The notes: generated by a model not told the origin, from the letters alone. A stretch of DNA of 64,000 nucleotides from Aphrocallistes beatrix (GCA_963281255.1 OY725488.1:9149524-9213523), one strand, 5' to 3'; shown: positions 1-11,700, counted from the first letter of the stretch. Numbers and translations are program-made.

Positions 1-296
1 TGTTCTAAGTCGTCTAGGATATCCATCAGCTCATAGTGCAGTTTTGCATCTTTGAGCACCTGGACTTCGTGCAAGATATATTCATATTCTTGCTGCAATT
101 TCTCCTTTTCGACTTCCAGAGACTTCTCAATTCGCTTTTTCTTTTCGCGTTGAGCCTTGTTGTACTGACTCATTTTCTTTAGTCGCCGAGAGTACTTCAA
201 AGCCTTCGCGTCTTCTAAACTCATGTTATTATCTTTTATAAAAAGATTTAAAGCTTTTATGTCGATTTCTGCAATATTTTCAATTTTCGATCCCAT
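1..296 (-). CDS. bZIP-like small protein, divergent copy A (3' end cut by window edge)
   Basis: Reading leftward from ATG at 296, the frame stays open to the window edge (98 codons). The protein aligns along its length with the 104-residue family at 5-20 kb: an N-terminal segment ending in DIKALNLFIK, the shared block ALKYSRRLKKMSQYN, a KKKR basic stretch, a heptad coiled coil and an acidic ILDDLE end. It is clearly more diverged than the other copies. An in-frame ATG at 326 would add 10 residues; 296 is preferred because it fits the family start. A TATAAATA box lies on the minus strand at 340-347, but the conserved upstream block of the other copies is not visible. Function is unknown; a DNA-binding or dimerising role is inference. 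Confidence 0.75.
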   Translation of the reverse strand, partial: MGSKIENIAEIDIKALNLFIKDNNMSLEDAKALKYSRRLKKMSQYNKAQREKKKRIEKSLEVEKEKLQQEYEYILHEVQVLKDAKLHYELMDILDDLE

Positions 297-1558
297 TGAT
301 TTATTTTTGAAGATTTTTAAAGACATGTACTCTGATCGCTATTTATACTCCACCAATCATGTACGTAGGAGGATGCACCCTCAAGATTATTCATCACGCT
401 CTCTTCTATCAATTCAATTATATGTAAGTTGTATAATCTTGACCTTAAATATATGTAGCAGAATAGTATTTCGCTTTATAAGCAATCAGATGCATTATAT
501 TCAATTAAAGTTTGACTTTTCAAACGCTTATAATTTGTGAACGGGGAGAGAATTAGGAGACATACTAATTGGGTGGATTTGGTGCTAAAATATTTAAGTA
601 AGCATAATTAAAAAGGAATGATAATAATAATAATGCACAAGAAATTTATCATAATTTAAATAAACAGACCGCCTAGCAGACTAGTGGGATCCGTGTTACA
701 ATTACAATAATGACCAGAGCCACGTTTCATTATGGTGGGTGTCCTCTCTCGTGGTGGCTGCAATTATCTGGAGATAGTGGGTGTACGCCAGTTCCAAGCT
801 GACGCCAGCACCACTATATTATCATAAAAATTGATAAGACCTTCCTCTGAAAATGTTAAGTCCCACCTTCCCATGCTTTGGTATCGCACACGGGTGAGGA
901 GAATATGTTCTGATCATTCTTACGTAAGGGTTTTGAAGAATTTGGACCAGACTCAGACTTAGTGCATATTTGTAGTTCTCTTGCCTTGTCTCAGCGAACC
1001 TTGTCCTTAACTCGAACTTTCCATTCCATTACCATAATGCAGTGGTCTCAGCCTGTTTCTACTTGCAGCACCCCTAGAGGGAGATAATGGCATCCTTTTG
1101 AGAATTACTGTCTTGATGTTATACACCAACACAGTGATACAGTGCAACCTCGAGTATCCGAACCTTTGATTATCCCAATTTTCCATTATCTGAACCTTTT
1201 TGCCTGATTCCGGTAGGTCAGATAATCAAACTTATCTTGTATTCGTTAAATATTTAAATATTTACTTAAATCATAATTATCCAATTAAAATCTTCAGGGC
1301 TCGCACGCTGGACATAACTCTATTTCGAATACGTTTTCAGCGCCGGCATCACAGTTTTAGAAGTGGTTCGGGGTTTTTTACCGAACCAACCGGACCACTT
1401 TTGAAAAGTTATCCGGTTTAACAGGACCAATAAGGGGCCGCTTTTGAAAAGTGGTGCGGTTAAAACCGTACCAACCGGACCAGTGGCGCCAGCCCTGGTT
1501 CCGCTTTCGTATACGGAATCGCTTCTCTATTCCCAGGTACCTGATGCCATGAGTTAAC

Positions 1559-1685
1559 AGTGCAGCCAACTCCGCTTAATCGGGACAAGTCTCCAGGAAC
1601 GGAATGGTTCTCATAGATAGAAGCCAATACTAAATTTCATCGGTTAATTGGGAACTCCGGGTGTCCAGATTAAGCGGAGTCACTG
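1559..1685. mobile_element. pogo/Tigger-like MITE (degenerate)
   Basis: The ends resemble CAGT..ACTCCGCTTAATCG and its inverse CGGAGTCACTG. It belongs to the same family as the copies at 3816, 26870, 28232, 30276 and 44466, most of which sit between TA dinucleotides. The left end is poorly preserved. Confidence 0.5.
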
Positions 1686-3815
1686 TATGTTAATTTACCA
1701 AATGAAATACTATGTAATTTTCTTTATTGACAATTATAAATATAATTACATGAATCTTATATGGAACTGGGATTTTTGAAAGAGATTTCTTATCTCGTAG
1801 CGACACCTAAAATGCATTGAAACTAAACTTAAATTCCATGAAACATAGAAGCATAATTATACAACATTCCTGCCATCCAAGTATTTCATTGTTAGTGTGG
1901 CTCCTGTGGGAGATTTCCATTTGGCATGGAAGGTGTGTAAGTCCATTCATTCGTGCAACCCTGCGAAATCTAACATTTCAATTTCCATCAAATTCTATAA
2001 ATAGGAACTTCATATACGTATTTTGATATTTTTCATAAAATTTCATTAATAAGCATATATTCACATTTTCATAGTATTATTACAAATCCACTTTGAAGTA
2101 ATGAGAGCTCAACAACCATTACAGGATATATCATGAATTATAGCAATGCATGTTTTCTCTGGTGGATGTGCATACTGGCATTTTGATACATCGCAATTCA
2201 ATTGAAAAACAATACAAAACTTGGAATGTACAGACAGCGACCATAGCTAACTCCTTATTTAGTCGTACAATGCCATCGAGGATACGAGTTCTAGTTCACA
2301 GAAATTGGACATTATATTTTGCTGGGGAATCAAAAGGCATGTGCGACATAAACTTATTCTTTATACAAATTTTTAAGGTTGACTCGCAACAACTTTCAAT
2401 TGACCAATATAATTATTCATTCGTATATAATTGCACATAAGGACACGAGGGAAGAATTTTACAACTTAGGAGGTCATCATATAAATATCTAATCACCCTA
2501 ACCCCAAAGCACAATTATTTTATAATTTTCTAGGAACATTCATAAAATCATTTTAGTCGTCTCAACTCGTGTCTTGGAATTACTCCCTTCGCTAATTTCT
2601 ACAGATAATCACAGGGACGCTAATGCAGTATACGTAGCATAGAGAATGAGAAATTTGAGAACTGAGTGGGTAAGCTTTTTCTACCAATGAAATTGCTTGC
2701 CATACGTATGGGCAAGTACATTCAATACTGAAAGACAGATCAACTAATTGAAACAGATTAATCAAATTTGTCCACCAGCTTTCGTACTTTTAATTAAGAA
2801 TTATTGCTACTCCAATAGCAATTTATGCACACGTATGGTACCAATTACTTTCCAGCCTTCTACCCTCAAAAGCAATTACCCCCGCAAAAGCAGTGTTTAC
2901 TACTGTTAACACTAAATTTGTCGCATTGCAGAATCAAACGCACATTTTCACCAAAAAAAGAATTATTTAGAACAAGCGCGCTTGGAACACTTGCGTAGGG
3001 AGACAGCGGACATTTCGTGGCCGCAGAGTCGATCTGCAAGCGCCAATTCAGTGATTGCTTTCACTAGAATTCGAAATGTTTATAATTTAAGTATCTATTG
3101 CAACAGGAACAAATAAAATATTCACCTCATAGTTTCGGAAATATGGAATTTGGAACCTACACCCTAAAACCCCAAGTCAAAGCTGAAAGTTAGTCTATAG
3201 TATATTTTTGAGATTTGTTTATGGATCTATTGTAAACAAAAACTAACAAAATATCTATCAATATACGTATATATGAAAATATGATATTCGGAATCCACTT
3301 CTTAAAACCCTTAAAAGCTAGCCTCTAACATTATTTTAGAATTTGGTTAGTTATGTATATATAGTAAACAAAAACAAGTGTTTACCAAATCGTTTAGAGA
3401 ATATGATATTCGGATTCTATACCAACTAAAAACCCCAGGTCAACCGTTGAAAGCTAGTCTCGAGCATATTTTTCAAAATTCGTCAAAATATGTGAATATG
3501 TATAATATAAAGGGTGTGAAAATATACACACAATCTTTTTTATTGCACCATAATAAATTAACATACTTTGTATATATATATACATATGTAGTGTCATACA
3601 ATGATTTCTATTGTGAGATTGATGCCATATGTATTGTATAGAAAAATGAAAAAATCATTCCCCATTTTTTTGTAGAGGTGTGAAAATTTCGGTTCGATAT
3701 TGAACTTAATAATATTCATAAACTCATCATTTGATACCTATAGATGCCAGTTTCATATATCTATGACTTGCCAGTCTTCAATCAATTCGAATAAAAAATC
3801 CTAGCGGTTTAATAT

Positions 3816-3883
3816 CAGTAAACTCTGCTTAATCGGGACAAAATATTCGGGATCAAAGTGTCCCGATTAAGCGGAGCCACCTG
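3816..3883. mobile_element. Short pogo/Tigger-like MITE
   Basis: A 68-bp foldback: left end CAGTAAACTCTGCTTAATCG, right end GATTAAGCGGAGCCACCTG, followed by TA. It is a minimal, internally deleted member of the family. Confidence 0.6.
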
Positions 3884-5600
3884 TATAAGATGAACGTGTA
3901 CTTTCCTGGTTTTACTTGAATAATATTTCTAATAGCTGATAAACAGCTTGAAGATAATTTTAGAATACGTTTGTGAATTTGGACGAAAGGTGACAATAAT
4001 TTACCTTAGGATGCTATAGATCTTAGAAATGGATGTGAAATGAGTTATAGGTTAATTCCACAAATGTTGTTTACATAAACTAGCTCATTACTAAACCAAT
4101 GATTCTAGTTTGCATCCTAATCTTTTCCAGCATTTAACATGTGGTAGAACCACATTGCAAACATCTGGAAATCATTAGTCTATAGTCCAGCATGCTGTCG
4201 ACTCTATAGTAATATCACGTATTGGTTCCAATAACAAACACTTATCTCGATCACATGGAGTGTGTAGGAGAGAGATATGTTTTTGCCCCAATGCAAAATT
4301 ATTATCAAAATTACAATGATACTCGTACATTCCTAATTAAATAATGGTAATTATATATGCAATTTGCTGAAATAACAAACACAGTAATATATCATAACCC
4401 TGTTATATCCGTAGCACATGTAGATAGCTGTGAAAGGTTTGGTGATAGATTTATATGCTGAAACCTCTGCCATTTCAAATTTATGCAATTGAACAATAGA
4501 TCTTAAAAATCTGGTAATTTAATTTTCTGAAATGCTTGGGAATCATTAAGGAAAATGTGTAAAACTCTTATTGCGAGCAAACTTTCTTAGCACAAATTCA
4601 CATCACAAATAATAATTTAAATCTGAATACGTGTAAGAAAACAAACAATCAAACAAACAAACAAACATAAAAAGCGAAATAATGTAGACTTTAAACATAT
4701 AAGTTCGATTTGTATTGCTTTGATGAGTTTAAGGTTAAATTTCAGAAAGTTAGTGGAATCAATAGCATCATCACTAAATCTACAGCAAAATCAAATAAAG
4801 AGAATCTTGTTCTAATGTTAATTCTCCTTAATTGGATTCAATCTTGTTTTTAAGTCGTAAAGAAATTCAATCAATTTCTGAACATCATATATAATGATTA
4901 TACCATCAACAGCTATAGAGATGTAGCCTGGTTAATTAAATATAAACCCACAAGCACAAGTAATTACCTTATTTTACCATGCATGTTATCACCTGAACAT
5001 TCATGTGCCCCTGACGAGACTAATAAATCAGAGAAATAGTGAGTAAAGTAATCTTTGTAATTATATACTTGTACACTATAATCAAATTAAGACAACTATA
5101 TAAGTTATTGCTCTGAAGTATTAATAACAACGATGACAGTCTATTGTGGTGTCGTACAATAATTCCTATCGTGAGAGTGAAGTCATATAAAAACCTATTG
5201 GTCAATAATATCAAAGCCAGCTGTAATATTTCAACCCAACAATTTCATTCGTCAGCAGAGCATTGTTTGTAAATATTTTTTCATTCCATTCAAATAAATT
5301 TCAAGATGATTCAACTTGTTTATATGTATTGAGTTAGGTATAATCCAAATTGACCAATTATTTTAAATTCTGCTATTAAATTAAAACAATGATTTCATTG
5401 GTTAGCCCATATGTCACATTTTGAGGCAAGGTGTGAAAATATAAATAATCGCTACATTAGATTTGAGAGTGATCCCAACTTACATGCTGATCATGGCATA
5501 ATATACTAGGAGTTGCACTAAAATATCCTAGCGCTTTAACAGACAAGATTTTTGGGCATCTAAATTCATTGCAATTGATTGAATTTAAAATATAATTACA

Positions 5601-5915
5601 CTAATACTCTTGTTCTAAATCATCTAAAATTCCTAATACTTCCAACTGTAGCTTGGCCTCCTTCAGCATCTCAACCTCGTTAAGGATGTGAGCGTACTCT
5701 TGTCGGAGTTTCTCCCGTTCGTACTCGAGGCCTTCTTCCTGACGCTTCTTCTTCTCGCGTTGAGCCCTGTTATACTGACTCATCTTCTTCAGTCTCCGAG
5801 AATATTTCAATGCCTTCGCTTTTTCTTCACTCATGTTGCTCGATTTGATAAACTCATTCAGTTTTTTAATGTCGATGTCTCCGATTTCATTACTATCTAT
5901 GTACTGTTGTTCCAT
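5601..5915 (-). CDS. bZIP-like small protein, copy B
   Basis: Complete 104-residue frame. Residues 1-38 are mixed polar. Residues 39-61 are strongly basic (SRRLKKMSQYNRAQREKKKR). Residues 63-91 form a zipper with hydrophobics every seventh residue (L63, L70, I77, L84, L91). The end is acidic (ILDDLEQEY). The sequence before the basic block (RRLKKM.Q) resembles the ATF4-type bZIP start, but the basic region is about three residues short of the canonical spacing to the first leucine. Copy B is head-to-head with copy C, and its 3' flank is nearly identical to that of copy D. The start is supported by conservation of ATG across copies and by a TATA box 68 bp upstream. No introns. Function is unknown; nuclear dimerising factor is inference. 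Confidence 0.85.
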   Translation of the reverse strand: MEQQYIDSNEIGDIDIKKLNEFIKSSNMSEEKAKALKYSRRLKKMSQYNRAQREKKKRQEEGLEYEREKLRQEYAHILNEVEMLKEAKLQLEVLGILDDLEQEY

Positions 5916-6190
5916 CGTTATTGTGATTGCTGTGTATATTTGAATGTTGTTGTGTTTTGATAAACATTCATCTCTCTTCTGCTATTTATAGTTCTGTTCT
6001 GTAACTAAGATATTGCAATTATCTGTTTGTTTGGTTTAACACATTTTAATTATTGGAAATCAGGTTAGCAGTAGAGTAATGTGTTTTAAGAAATTGTGTC
6101 ATTCTAATCCTAAACATTAATTGTTAAACGATTCTGGTTTTGGACTCCAGAAATTGAAAGTGCTTGGAAAGCGAAATCAGAAATTTCAGA
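5916..6190 (-). promoter_or_regulatory. Promoter of copy B: TATA box and two ISRE/IRF-type sites
   Basis: TATAAATA (minus strand) lies at 5983-5990. Two exact matches to the IRF consensus GAAANNGAAA lie further upstream at 6150-6159 (GAAATTGAAA) and 6167-6176 (GAAAGCGAAA). A CCAAT-like element lies between. The whole block is conserved in copies C-H. Confidence 0.6.
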
Positions 6191-6633
6191 TACGTTATAT
6201 TAATTCGGCTAAGTATATTAGTGGTAATATCTTTCCAGTGATCCTGAATCTTAATTGTTTTTTTCTAAATTGTTCTACAATCATTTTGACATTTTCAAAT
6301 TTTTTGAAATTTTTAATTCAAATCTCTGATTACTGTTCGGTACAAAAAAACGAAATTTTGTTCAACCAATTTTGTGAGCAAAATTTAACATTCCTATGTT
6401 CCCACTTTATTGTACAGCTTTATATATACATAAATTTCATTTTGAATGAAATATATACATAAATTTCATTTTGAATGAAAATACATAAATATCTTTAAAT
6501 AATTGTGATCGTGTGAATGGATCATAGATTCATTTAGAAACAAAAGTCAAGGCTTCTAATGAAGGCTAGTCTTGAAAGAATGAGATTAGAGGGCTGAGTT
6601 TGATAACATTGAAAGAAGAATCACCGATATAAC

Positions 6634-6877
6634 TTTCAATTTCCAAAATCCAAAACCAGAATCGTTTAACAACTAATGTTTAGGATTATAATGACACAAT
6701 TTCTTAAAACACATTACTCTACTGCTAACCTGATTTCCAATAATTAAAATGTGTTAAACCAAACAAACAGATAATTGCAATATCTTAGTTACAGAACAGA
6801 ACTATAAATAGCAGAAGAGAGATGAATGTTCATCAAAACAACAACATTCAAATACACACACAGCAATTACAATAACG
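6634..6877 (+). promoter_or_regulatory. Promoter of copy C: TATA box and one ISRE-type site
   Basis: TTTCAATTTC (inverse of GAAATTGAAA) lies at 6634-6643 and TATAAATA at 6803-6810. The second IRF-type site present in B, D, E and G is replaced by unrelated sequence here, where homology to the other promoters stops. Confidence 0.6.
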
Positions 6878-7192
6878 ATGGAATACCAGTACATAGACAA
6901 TAATGAAATCGGAGACATCGACATTAAAAAACTGAATGAGTATATACAATCGAGCAACATGAGCGAAGAAAAAGCGAAGGCATTGAAACACTCTCGGAGA
7001 CTGAAGAAGATGAGTCAGTATAACAGGGCTCAACGCGAGAAGAAGAAGCGTCAGGAAGAAGGCCTCGAGTACGAACGGGAGAAACTCCGACAAGAGTACG
7101 CTCACATCCTTAACGAGGTTGAGATGCTGAAGGAGGCCAAGTTACAGTTGGAAGTATTAGGAATTTTAGATGATTTAGAACAAGAATATTAA
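6878..7192 (+). CDS. bZIP-like small protein, copy C
   Basis: Complete 104-residue frame with the same plan as copy B: N-terminal arm, basic block at about 39-61, five-heptad zipper at 63-91, acidic end. It differs from B at a handful of residues (for example MEYQYIDNN at the start and EYIQSSN near residue 25). It forms an inverted head-to-head pair with B, and its 3' flank begins the ~1.9-kb unit repeated downstream of D. The TATA box is 68 bp upstream of the ATG. Function unknown. Confidence 0.85.
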   Translation: MEYQYIDNNEIGDIDIKKLNEYIQSSNMSEEKAKALKHSRRLKKMSQYNRAQREKKKRQEEGLEYEREKLRQEYAHILNEVEMLKEAKLQLEVLGILDDLEQEY

Positions 7193-8539
7193 TGTATTTC
7201 AAATTAATCAATTGCAAATAATTTAGATGCTCAAAAATTATAATTAAAATATTTTTGCTTTACTTGCTATTCTCTGAACTTATTTTGATTGTAAGGACAC
7301 AAAAATGTTTTGATAGTAAAAATGCACAATAAGACAATTGTTGTGGTAGAGAATGCATTGATACAGCCTACATCTCTAAAGTTGTGATTATCAATTTTGA
7401 CTAAAGTAGTTTAGTTGGCACAAGTCAGTCAGTGCTCCAATATTGCGTCAGTTGTTAATATATTCATAATTCGAACTTTATCTTTCTAGATCAGTTAGAA
7501 GGAATTCTGACTGATCCTTGTAGTCTCAAATCTTACCACAGCTGCTGTGCTGCCAAGATCAAATCAATGTAGTTCAAAACGACCCACGCATGTAAAACAT
7601 TGAAAGAAAATATCCTACAGATCTGTGCCAAACGTATGCTACGTGTCCAAATAGGATCAGAGACAAACAATGAAGTCCGATTAGACAGACGTAAACGATT
7701 TTTAACTATTAGAAAGGAACCTTATTATTCACTTTCCTATTTTCGCATCCTTCTGTGATATAAATCTGTACAAATCAAAGCATGGCATAATTAATGATAT
7801 AATTAAGTAGACCATGATTATATACATATTTTGATAACAATCAGAGAATCATAAGAGCTTCTATGATATTATTCTTAAAATAGATTTAGAATATTATGAT
7901 TACCAAGCATTTCAAAATCGTTTACTGCATCGGTTTAGAATCTCAAGTTTTTCGAATTTTAGTTTGTAAATAATAACTTAACTCTTCAGAAAATTTACGC
8001 ATTTTTTAGATATTTAAAAGAATAAAATGGTAGAATAAGAATGCCCTAAAGTTATCCAAAATAGTGCTGTGCAGTTAGAGGTTATTAAGCTCCACAGATC
8101 AGTCCACATCTATTCATATGCACCTGCCTTCATTCCAGGAACTGATCAGAACTTTCATCCTCGTGTTCTACAGCTTGAAATTAGATACTCACTAGTTTAT
8201 CATATATACTCAATTTGAACTTGATCCTAATTCTCCTTTTACTATCCTTTTGAAATATCCCTTTACTCGAACTCATTGAACACTTGATAATTTACAACAG
8301 AAAAAAACACAAAGATCAACATACTTTACATCGAATAACTGAAATTTCATAAAGTGTCCGCGATACTTCTTTATAGGCTCAGTCAAAATATCCTCCAACC
8401 TCCAAAGTATGTTTTAAAGTGGTACAAATGCCCGTTTTAATCAATGCTTCGTACCACTAGCATCAATTAAATGGAATATAATTACAAATAATTGATAATT
8501 AGAATTAATTGGAAATGTCTTCGTATCTGAAATTTCTGA
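7193..8539 (+). repeat. Duplicated intergenic unit between copies C and D
   Basis: This stretch is repeated almost base for base after copy D (about 9190-10580, minus the MITE at 9431-9574) and in a more diverged form after E and F. It holds no gene. It preserves the empty insertion sites of the D-unit hAT MITE (after 'caaatcttaccac', about 7532-7544) and of the F-unit Helitron (A7269|T7270). Confidence 0.8.
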
Positions 8540-8802
8540 TTTCGCTTTCCAAGCACTTTCAATTTCTGAAATCCAAAACCAGAATCGTTTAACAACTAAT
8601 GTTCAGGATTAGAATGACACAATTTCTTAAAACACATTACTCTACTGCTAACCTGATTTCCAATAATTAAAATGTGTTAAACCAAACAAACAGAGAATTG
8701 CAATATCTTAGTTACAGAACAGAACTATAAATAGCAGAAGAGAGATGAATGTTTATCAAAACACAACAACATTCAAATACACACACAACAATCAAAATAA
8801 CG
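8540..8802 (+). promoter_or_regulatory. Promoter of copy D: two ISRE/IRF-type sites and TATA box
   Basis: TTTCGCTTTC at 8540-8549 and TTTCAATTTC at 8557-8566 are exact inverses of GAAANNGAAA. TATAAATA is at 8726-8733. The sequence between the sites and the TATA box is conserved with the other copies. Confidence 0.65.
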
Positions 8803-9117
8803 ATGGAACACCAGTACATAGACAGTAATGAAATCGGAGACATCGACATAAAAAAACTGAATGAGTATATAAAATCGAGCAACATGAGTGAAGAAAAAGC
8901 GAAGGCATTGAAATATTCTCGGAGACTGAAGAAGATGAGTCAGTATAACAGGGCTCAACGCGAGAAGAAGAAGCGTCAGGAAGAAGGCCTCGACTACGAA
9001 CGGGAGAAACTCCGACAAGAGTACGCTCACATCCTTAACGAGGTTGAGATGCTGAAGGAGGCCAAGTTACAGTTGGAAGTATTAGGAATTTTAGATGATT
9101 TAGAACAAGAATATTAA
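8803..9117 (+). CDS. bZIP-like small protein, copy D
   Basis: A 104-residue frame starting MEHQYIDSNE, with basic block, zipper and acidic end as in the other copies. An in-frame upstream ATG at 8749 would add 18 residues (MFIKTQQHSNTHTTIKIT). Those codons are 5' leader in copies B, C and G, where no in-frame extension exists, so 8803 is preferred. The 3' flank (9126-9186) matches that of copy B rather than C or E, which suggests exchange between copies. Function unknown. Confidence 0.85.
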   Translation: MEHQYIDSNEIGDIDIKKLNEYIKSSNMSEEKAKALKYSRRLKKMSQYNRAQREKKKRQEEGLDYEREKLRQEYAHILNEVEMLKEAKLQLEVLGILDDLEQEY

Positions 9118-9430
9118 TGTATTTCAAATTAATCAATTGCAATGAATTTAGATGCCCAAAAATCTTGTCTGTTAAAGCGCTAGGATTTCGACAAAAATGT
9201 TTTGATAGTAAAATGCATAATAAGACAATTGTTGTGGTAGAGAATGCATTGATACAGCTTACATCTCTAAAGTTGTGATTATCAATTTTGACTAAAGTAG
9301 TTCAGTTGGCACAAGTCAGTCAGTGCTCCAATATTGCGTCAGTTGTTAATATATTCATAATTCGAACTTTATCTCTCTAGATCAGTTAGAAAGAATTCTG
9401 ACTGATCCTTGTAGTCTCAAATCTTACCAC

Positions 9431-9574
9431 TCATAGGCGTAGCCAATGGGCCTGCAGAACCTGCCCGCAGGCCCACTAAATATCCTGCAGGCCCAGAAAA
9501 TGTCCCTGCAGGCCCCGTTAAGACGGACCGTAGCCCCTGGCAGGCCCTTGTCGGCGCCACTGGCTACGCCCCTA
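9431..9574. mobile_element. hAT-type MITE (GGCGTAGCC family) inside the D unit
   Basis: A 144-bp insertion present after copy D but absent from the otherwise matching site after copy C. The flanking 8-bp target duplication is CTTACCAC (9423-9430 and 9575-9582), typical of hAT transposition. The ends are inverted: TCATAGGCGTAGCC at left, GGCTACGCCCCTA at right. The interior is GC-rich with repeated 'cctgcaggccc'. There is no coding capacity, so it depends on an outside transposase. Related elements lie at 20627-20991 and 25831-25975. Confidence 0.85.
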
Positions 9575-10583
9575 CTTACCACAGCTGCTGTGCTGCCAAA
9601 ATCAAATCAATGTAGTTCGAAACGACCCACGCATGTAAAACATTGAAAGAAAATATCCTACAGATCTGTGCCAAACGTATGCAACGTATCCAAATAGGAT
9701 TAGAGACAAACAATGAAGTCCGATTAGACAGACGTAAACGACTTTTAACCATTAGAAAGGAACCTTATTATTCACTTTCCTATTTTCGCATCCTTCTGTG
9801 ATATAAATCTGTACAAATCAAATCATGGCATAATTAATGATATAATTAAGTAGACCATGATTATATACATATTTTGATAACAATCAGAGAATCATAAGAG
9901 CTTCTATGATATTATTCTTAAAATAGATTTAGAATATTATGATTACCAAGCATTTCAAAATCGTTTACTGCATCGGTTTAGAATCTCAAGTTTTTCGAAT
10001 TTTAGTTTGTTAATAATAACTAAACTCTTCAGAAAATTTACGCATTTTTTTCAGATATTTAAAAGAATAAAATGGTAGAATAAGAATGCCCTAAAGTTAA
10101 CCAAAATAGTGCTGTGCAGTTAGAGGTCATTAAGCTCCACAGATCAGTCCACATCTATTCATATGCACCTGCCTTCATTCCAGGAACTGATCAGAACTTT
10201 CATCCTCGTGTTCTATAGCTTGAAATTAGATACTCACTAGTTTATCATATATACTCAATTTGAACTTGATCCTAATTCTCCTTTTACTATCCTTTTGAAA
10301 TATCCCTTTACTCGAACTCATTGAACACTTGATAATTTACAACAGCAAGAACACAAAGATCAACATACTTTACATCGAATAACTGAAATTTCATAAAGTT
10401 CCCGCGATACTTCTTTATAGGCTCAGTCAAAATATCCTCCAACCTCCAAAGTATGTTTTAAAGTAGTACAAATGCCCGTTTTAATCAAGGCTTCGTACCA
10501 CTAGCATCAATTAAATGGAATATAATTACAAATAATTGATAATTAGAATTAATTGGAAATGTCTTCGTATCTGAAATTTCTGA

Positions 10584-10840
10584 TTTCGCTTTCCGAGCAC
10601 TTTCAATTTCTGAAATCCAAAACCAGAATGGTTTAACAACTAATGTTCAGGATTAGAATGACACAATTTCTTAAAATACATTACTCTACTGCTAACCTGA
10701 TTTCCAATAATTAAACGTATCAAACCAAACAAACAGAGAATTGCAATATCTTAGTTTGAAAACTATAAATAGCAGAAGAGAGATTAATGTCTATCAAAAC
10801 ACAACAACATTCAAATACACACACAGCAATATTAATAACG
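10584..10840 (+). promoter_or_regulatory. Promoter of copy E: two ISRE/IRF-type sites and TATA box
   Basis: TTTCGCTTTC is at 10584-10593, TTTCAATTTC at 10601-10610 and TATAAATA at 10764-10771, in the same order and spacing as copy D. Confidence 0.65.
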
Positions 10841-11155
10841 ATGGAACACCAGTACATAGACAGTAATGAAATCAGAGACATCGACATTAAAAAACTGAAT
10901 GAGTATATAAAATCGAGCAACATGAGTGAAGAAAAAGCGAAGGCATTGAAACACTCTCGGAGACTGAAGAAGATGAGTCAGTATAACAGGGCTCAATGCG
11001 AGAAGAAGAAGCGACAGGAAGAAGGCCTCGAGTACGAACGGGAGAAACTCCGACAAGAGTACGCTCACATCCTTAACGAGATTGAGATGCTGAAGGAGGC
11101 CAAGTTACAGTTGGAAGTATTAGGAATTTTAGATGATTTAGAACAAGAATATTAA
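10841..11155 (+). CDS. bZIP-like small protein, copy E
   Basis: A 104-residue frame with the family layout. It differs from D by, among others, an Arg to Cys change in the basic region (NRAQCEKKKR), so one positively charged residue of the presumed DNA-contact helix is lost, and by ILNEIEM in the zipper. An upstream in-frame ATG at 10787 would add 18 residues; 10841 is preferred by comparison with B, C and G. It is third in the tandem array. Function unknown. Confidence 0.85.
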   Translation: MEHQYIDSNEIRDIDIKKLNEYIKSSNMSEEKAKALKHSRRLKKMSQYNRAQCEKKKRQEEGLEYEREKLRQEYAHILNEIEMLKEAKLQLEVLGILDDLEQEY

Positions 11156-11259
11156 TATATTTTAAATTAATCAATTGCAAAGAATTTAGATACACAAAAA
11201 ATTATGATTAAAATCTTTTTGCTTTACTTGCTATTCTCTGAACTTATTTTGATTTTAAG

Positions 11260-11700
11260 GACACAAAAATGTTTTGATATTGAATCAAGTGTAGATCGAC
11301 AGACCGATACTTCAGCTGCAATAAGTGACTCGTAGGGAATGCATAATATATAGCCTTAATAACTATAATTGAGTTTTGAACAAATTTTTTCATTTCAACC
11401 GATCAAATTTCAAGTTTAGAGTTGTTCGTGTGTATTGAGTCAGGTCTATTCCATATTAACCAATTATATTAAATTTTGACACCTTTTGTGGAAAGGTATG
11501 AAAATATTTCATAATTTGGACCCATGTTCGAAATCCCCACCGTATAAGGAATATATGGTCAAATTTGGTGTAATTTGGTCAATAGAATTTCCAGGAGCGA
11601 GCAGACGGACGGACGTCGCACGCCGATCATTACATGAGGCATCTCCTGTACTAGGAGCTGCACTAATGCATAATAAGGCAATTGTTGTGGTAGTGAATGA
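11260..11700. repeat. Dispersed repeat block shared by the E and F units
   Basis: About 410 bp present after copies E and F (again at about 15360-15770) but missing at the same point after C and D. Diverged copies lie at about 23690-23890, 29525-30210 (inverted, interrupted by the element at 29640) and 30475-30540. Marker phrases are 'ataagtgactcgtaggga' and 'gcatctcctgtactaggag'. Its open frames are repeat-derived. No ends or target duplication could be defined. Confidence 0.6.

Larger units (their letters stand above)
297..5600. other. AT-rich intergenic stretch with MITEs
   Basis: No convincing coding region is seen. It contains the TATA box of copy A (340-347), an inverted-repeat-rich patch at about 1335-1500 with repeated 'accactttt gaaaag'-type motifs, two short pogo/Tigger-like MITEs (1559-1685, 3816-3883) and a half-TIR resembling that family at about 1144. 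At 3660-3800 lies a diverged piece of a dispersed repeat also seen at 49.4 and 51.4 kb. Repeated blocks around 3120-3470 and 51220-51430 share the phrase 'aaaccgttgaaagctagtctc'. The rest shows nothing I can name. Confidence 0.5.

Noticed and set aside
5688..5960. Antisense open frame MSVLLSEFLPFVLEAFFLTL, recurring opposite every bZIP-like copy
   Set aside because: It is the complementary reading of the conserved coiled-coil codons; hydrophobicity is a by-product, and it has no promoter or start conservation of its own.
8749..8802. 18-residue N-terminal extension of copies D and E
   Set aside because: In-frame in D, E and F only; in B, C, G and H the same leader is out of frame or interrupted, so the shorter start is favoured.
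9446..9646. Open frame across the hAT MITE
   Set aside because: Created by the GC-rich MITE interior; crosses the insertion boundary.
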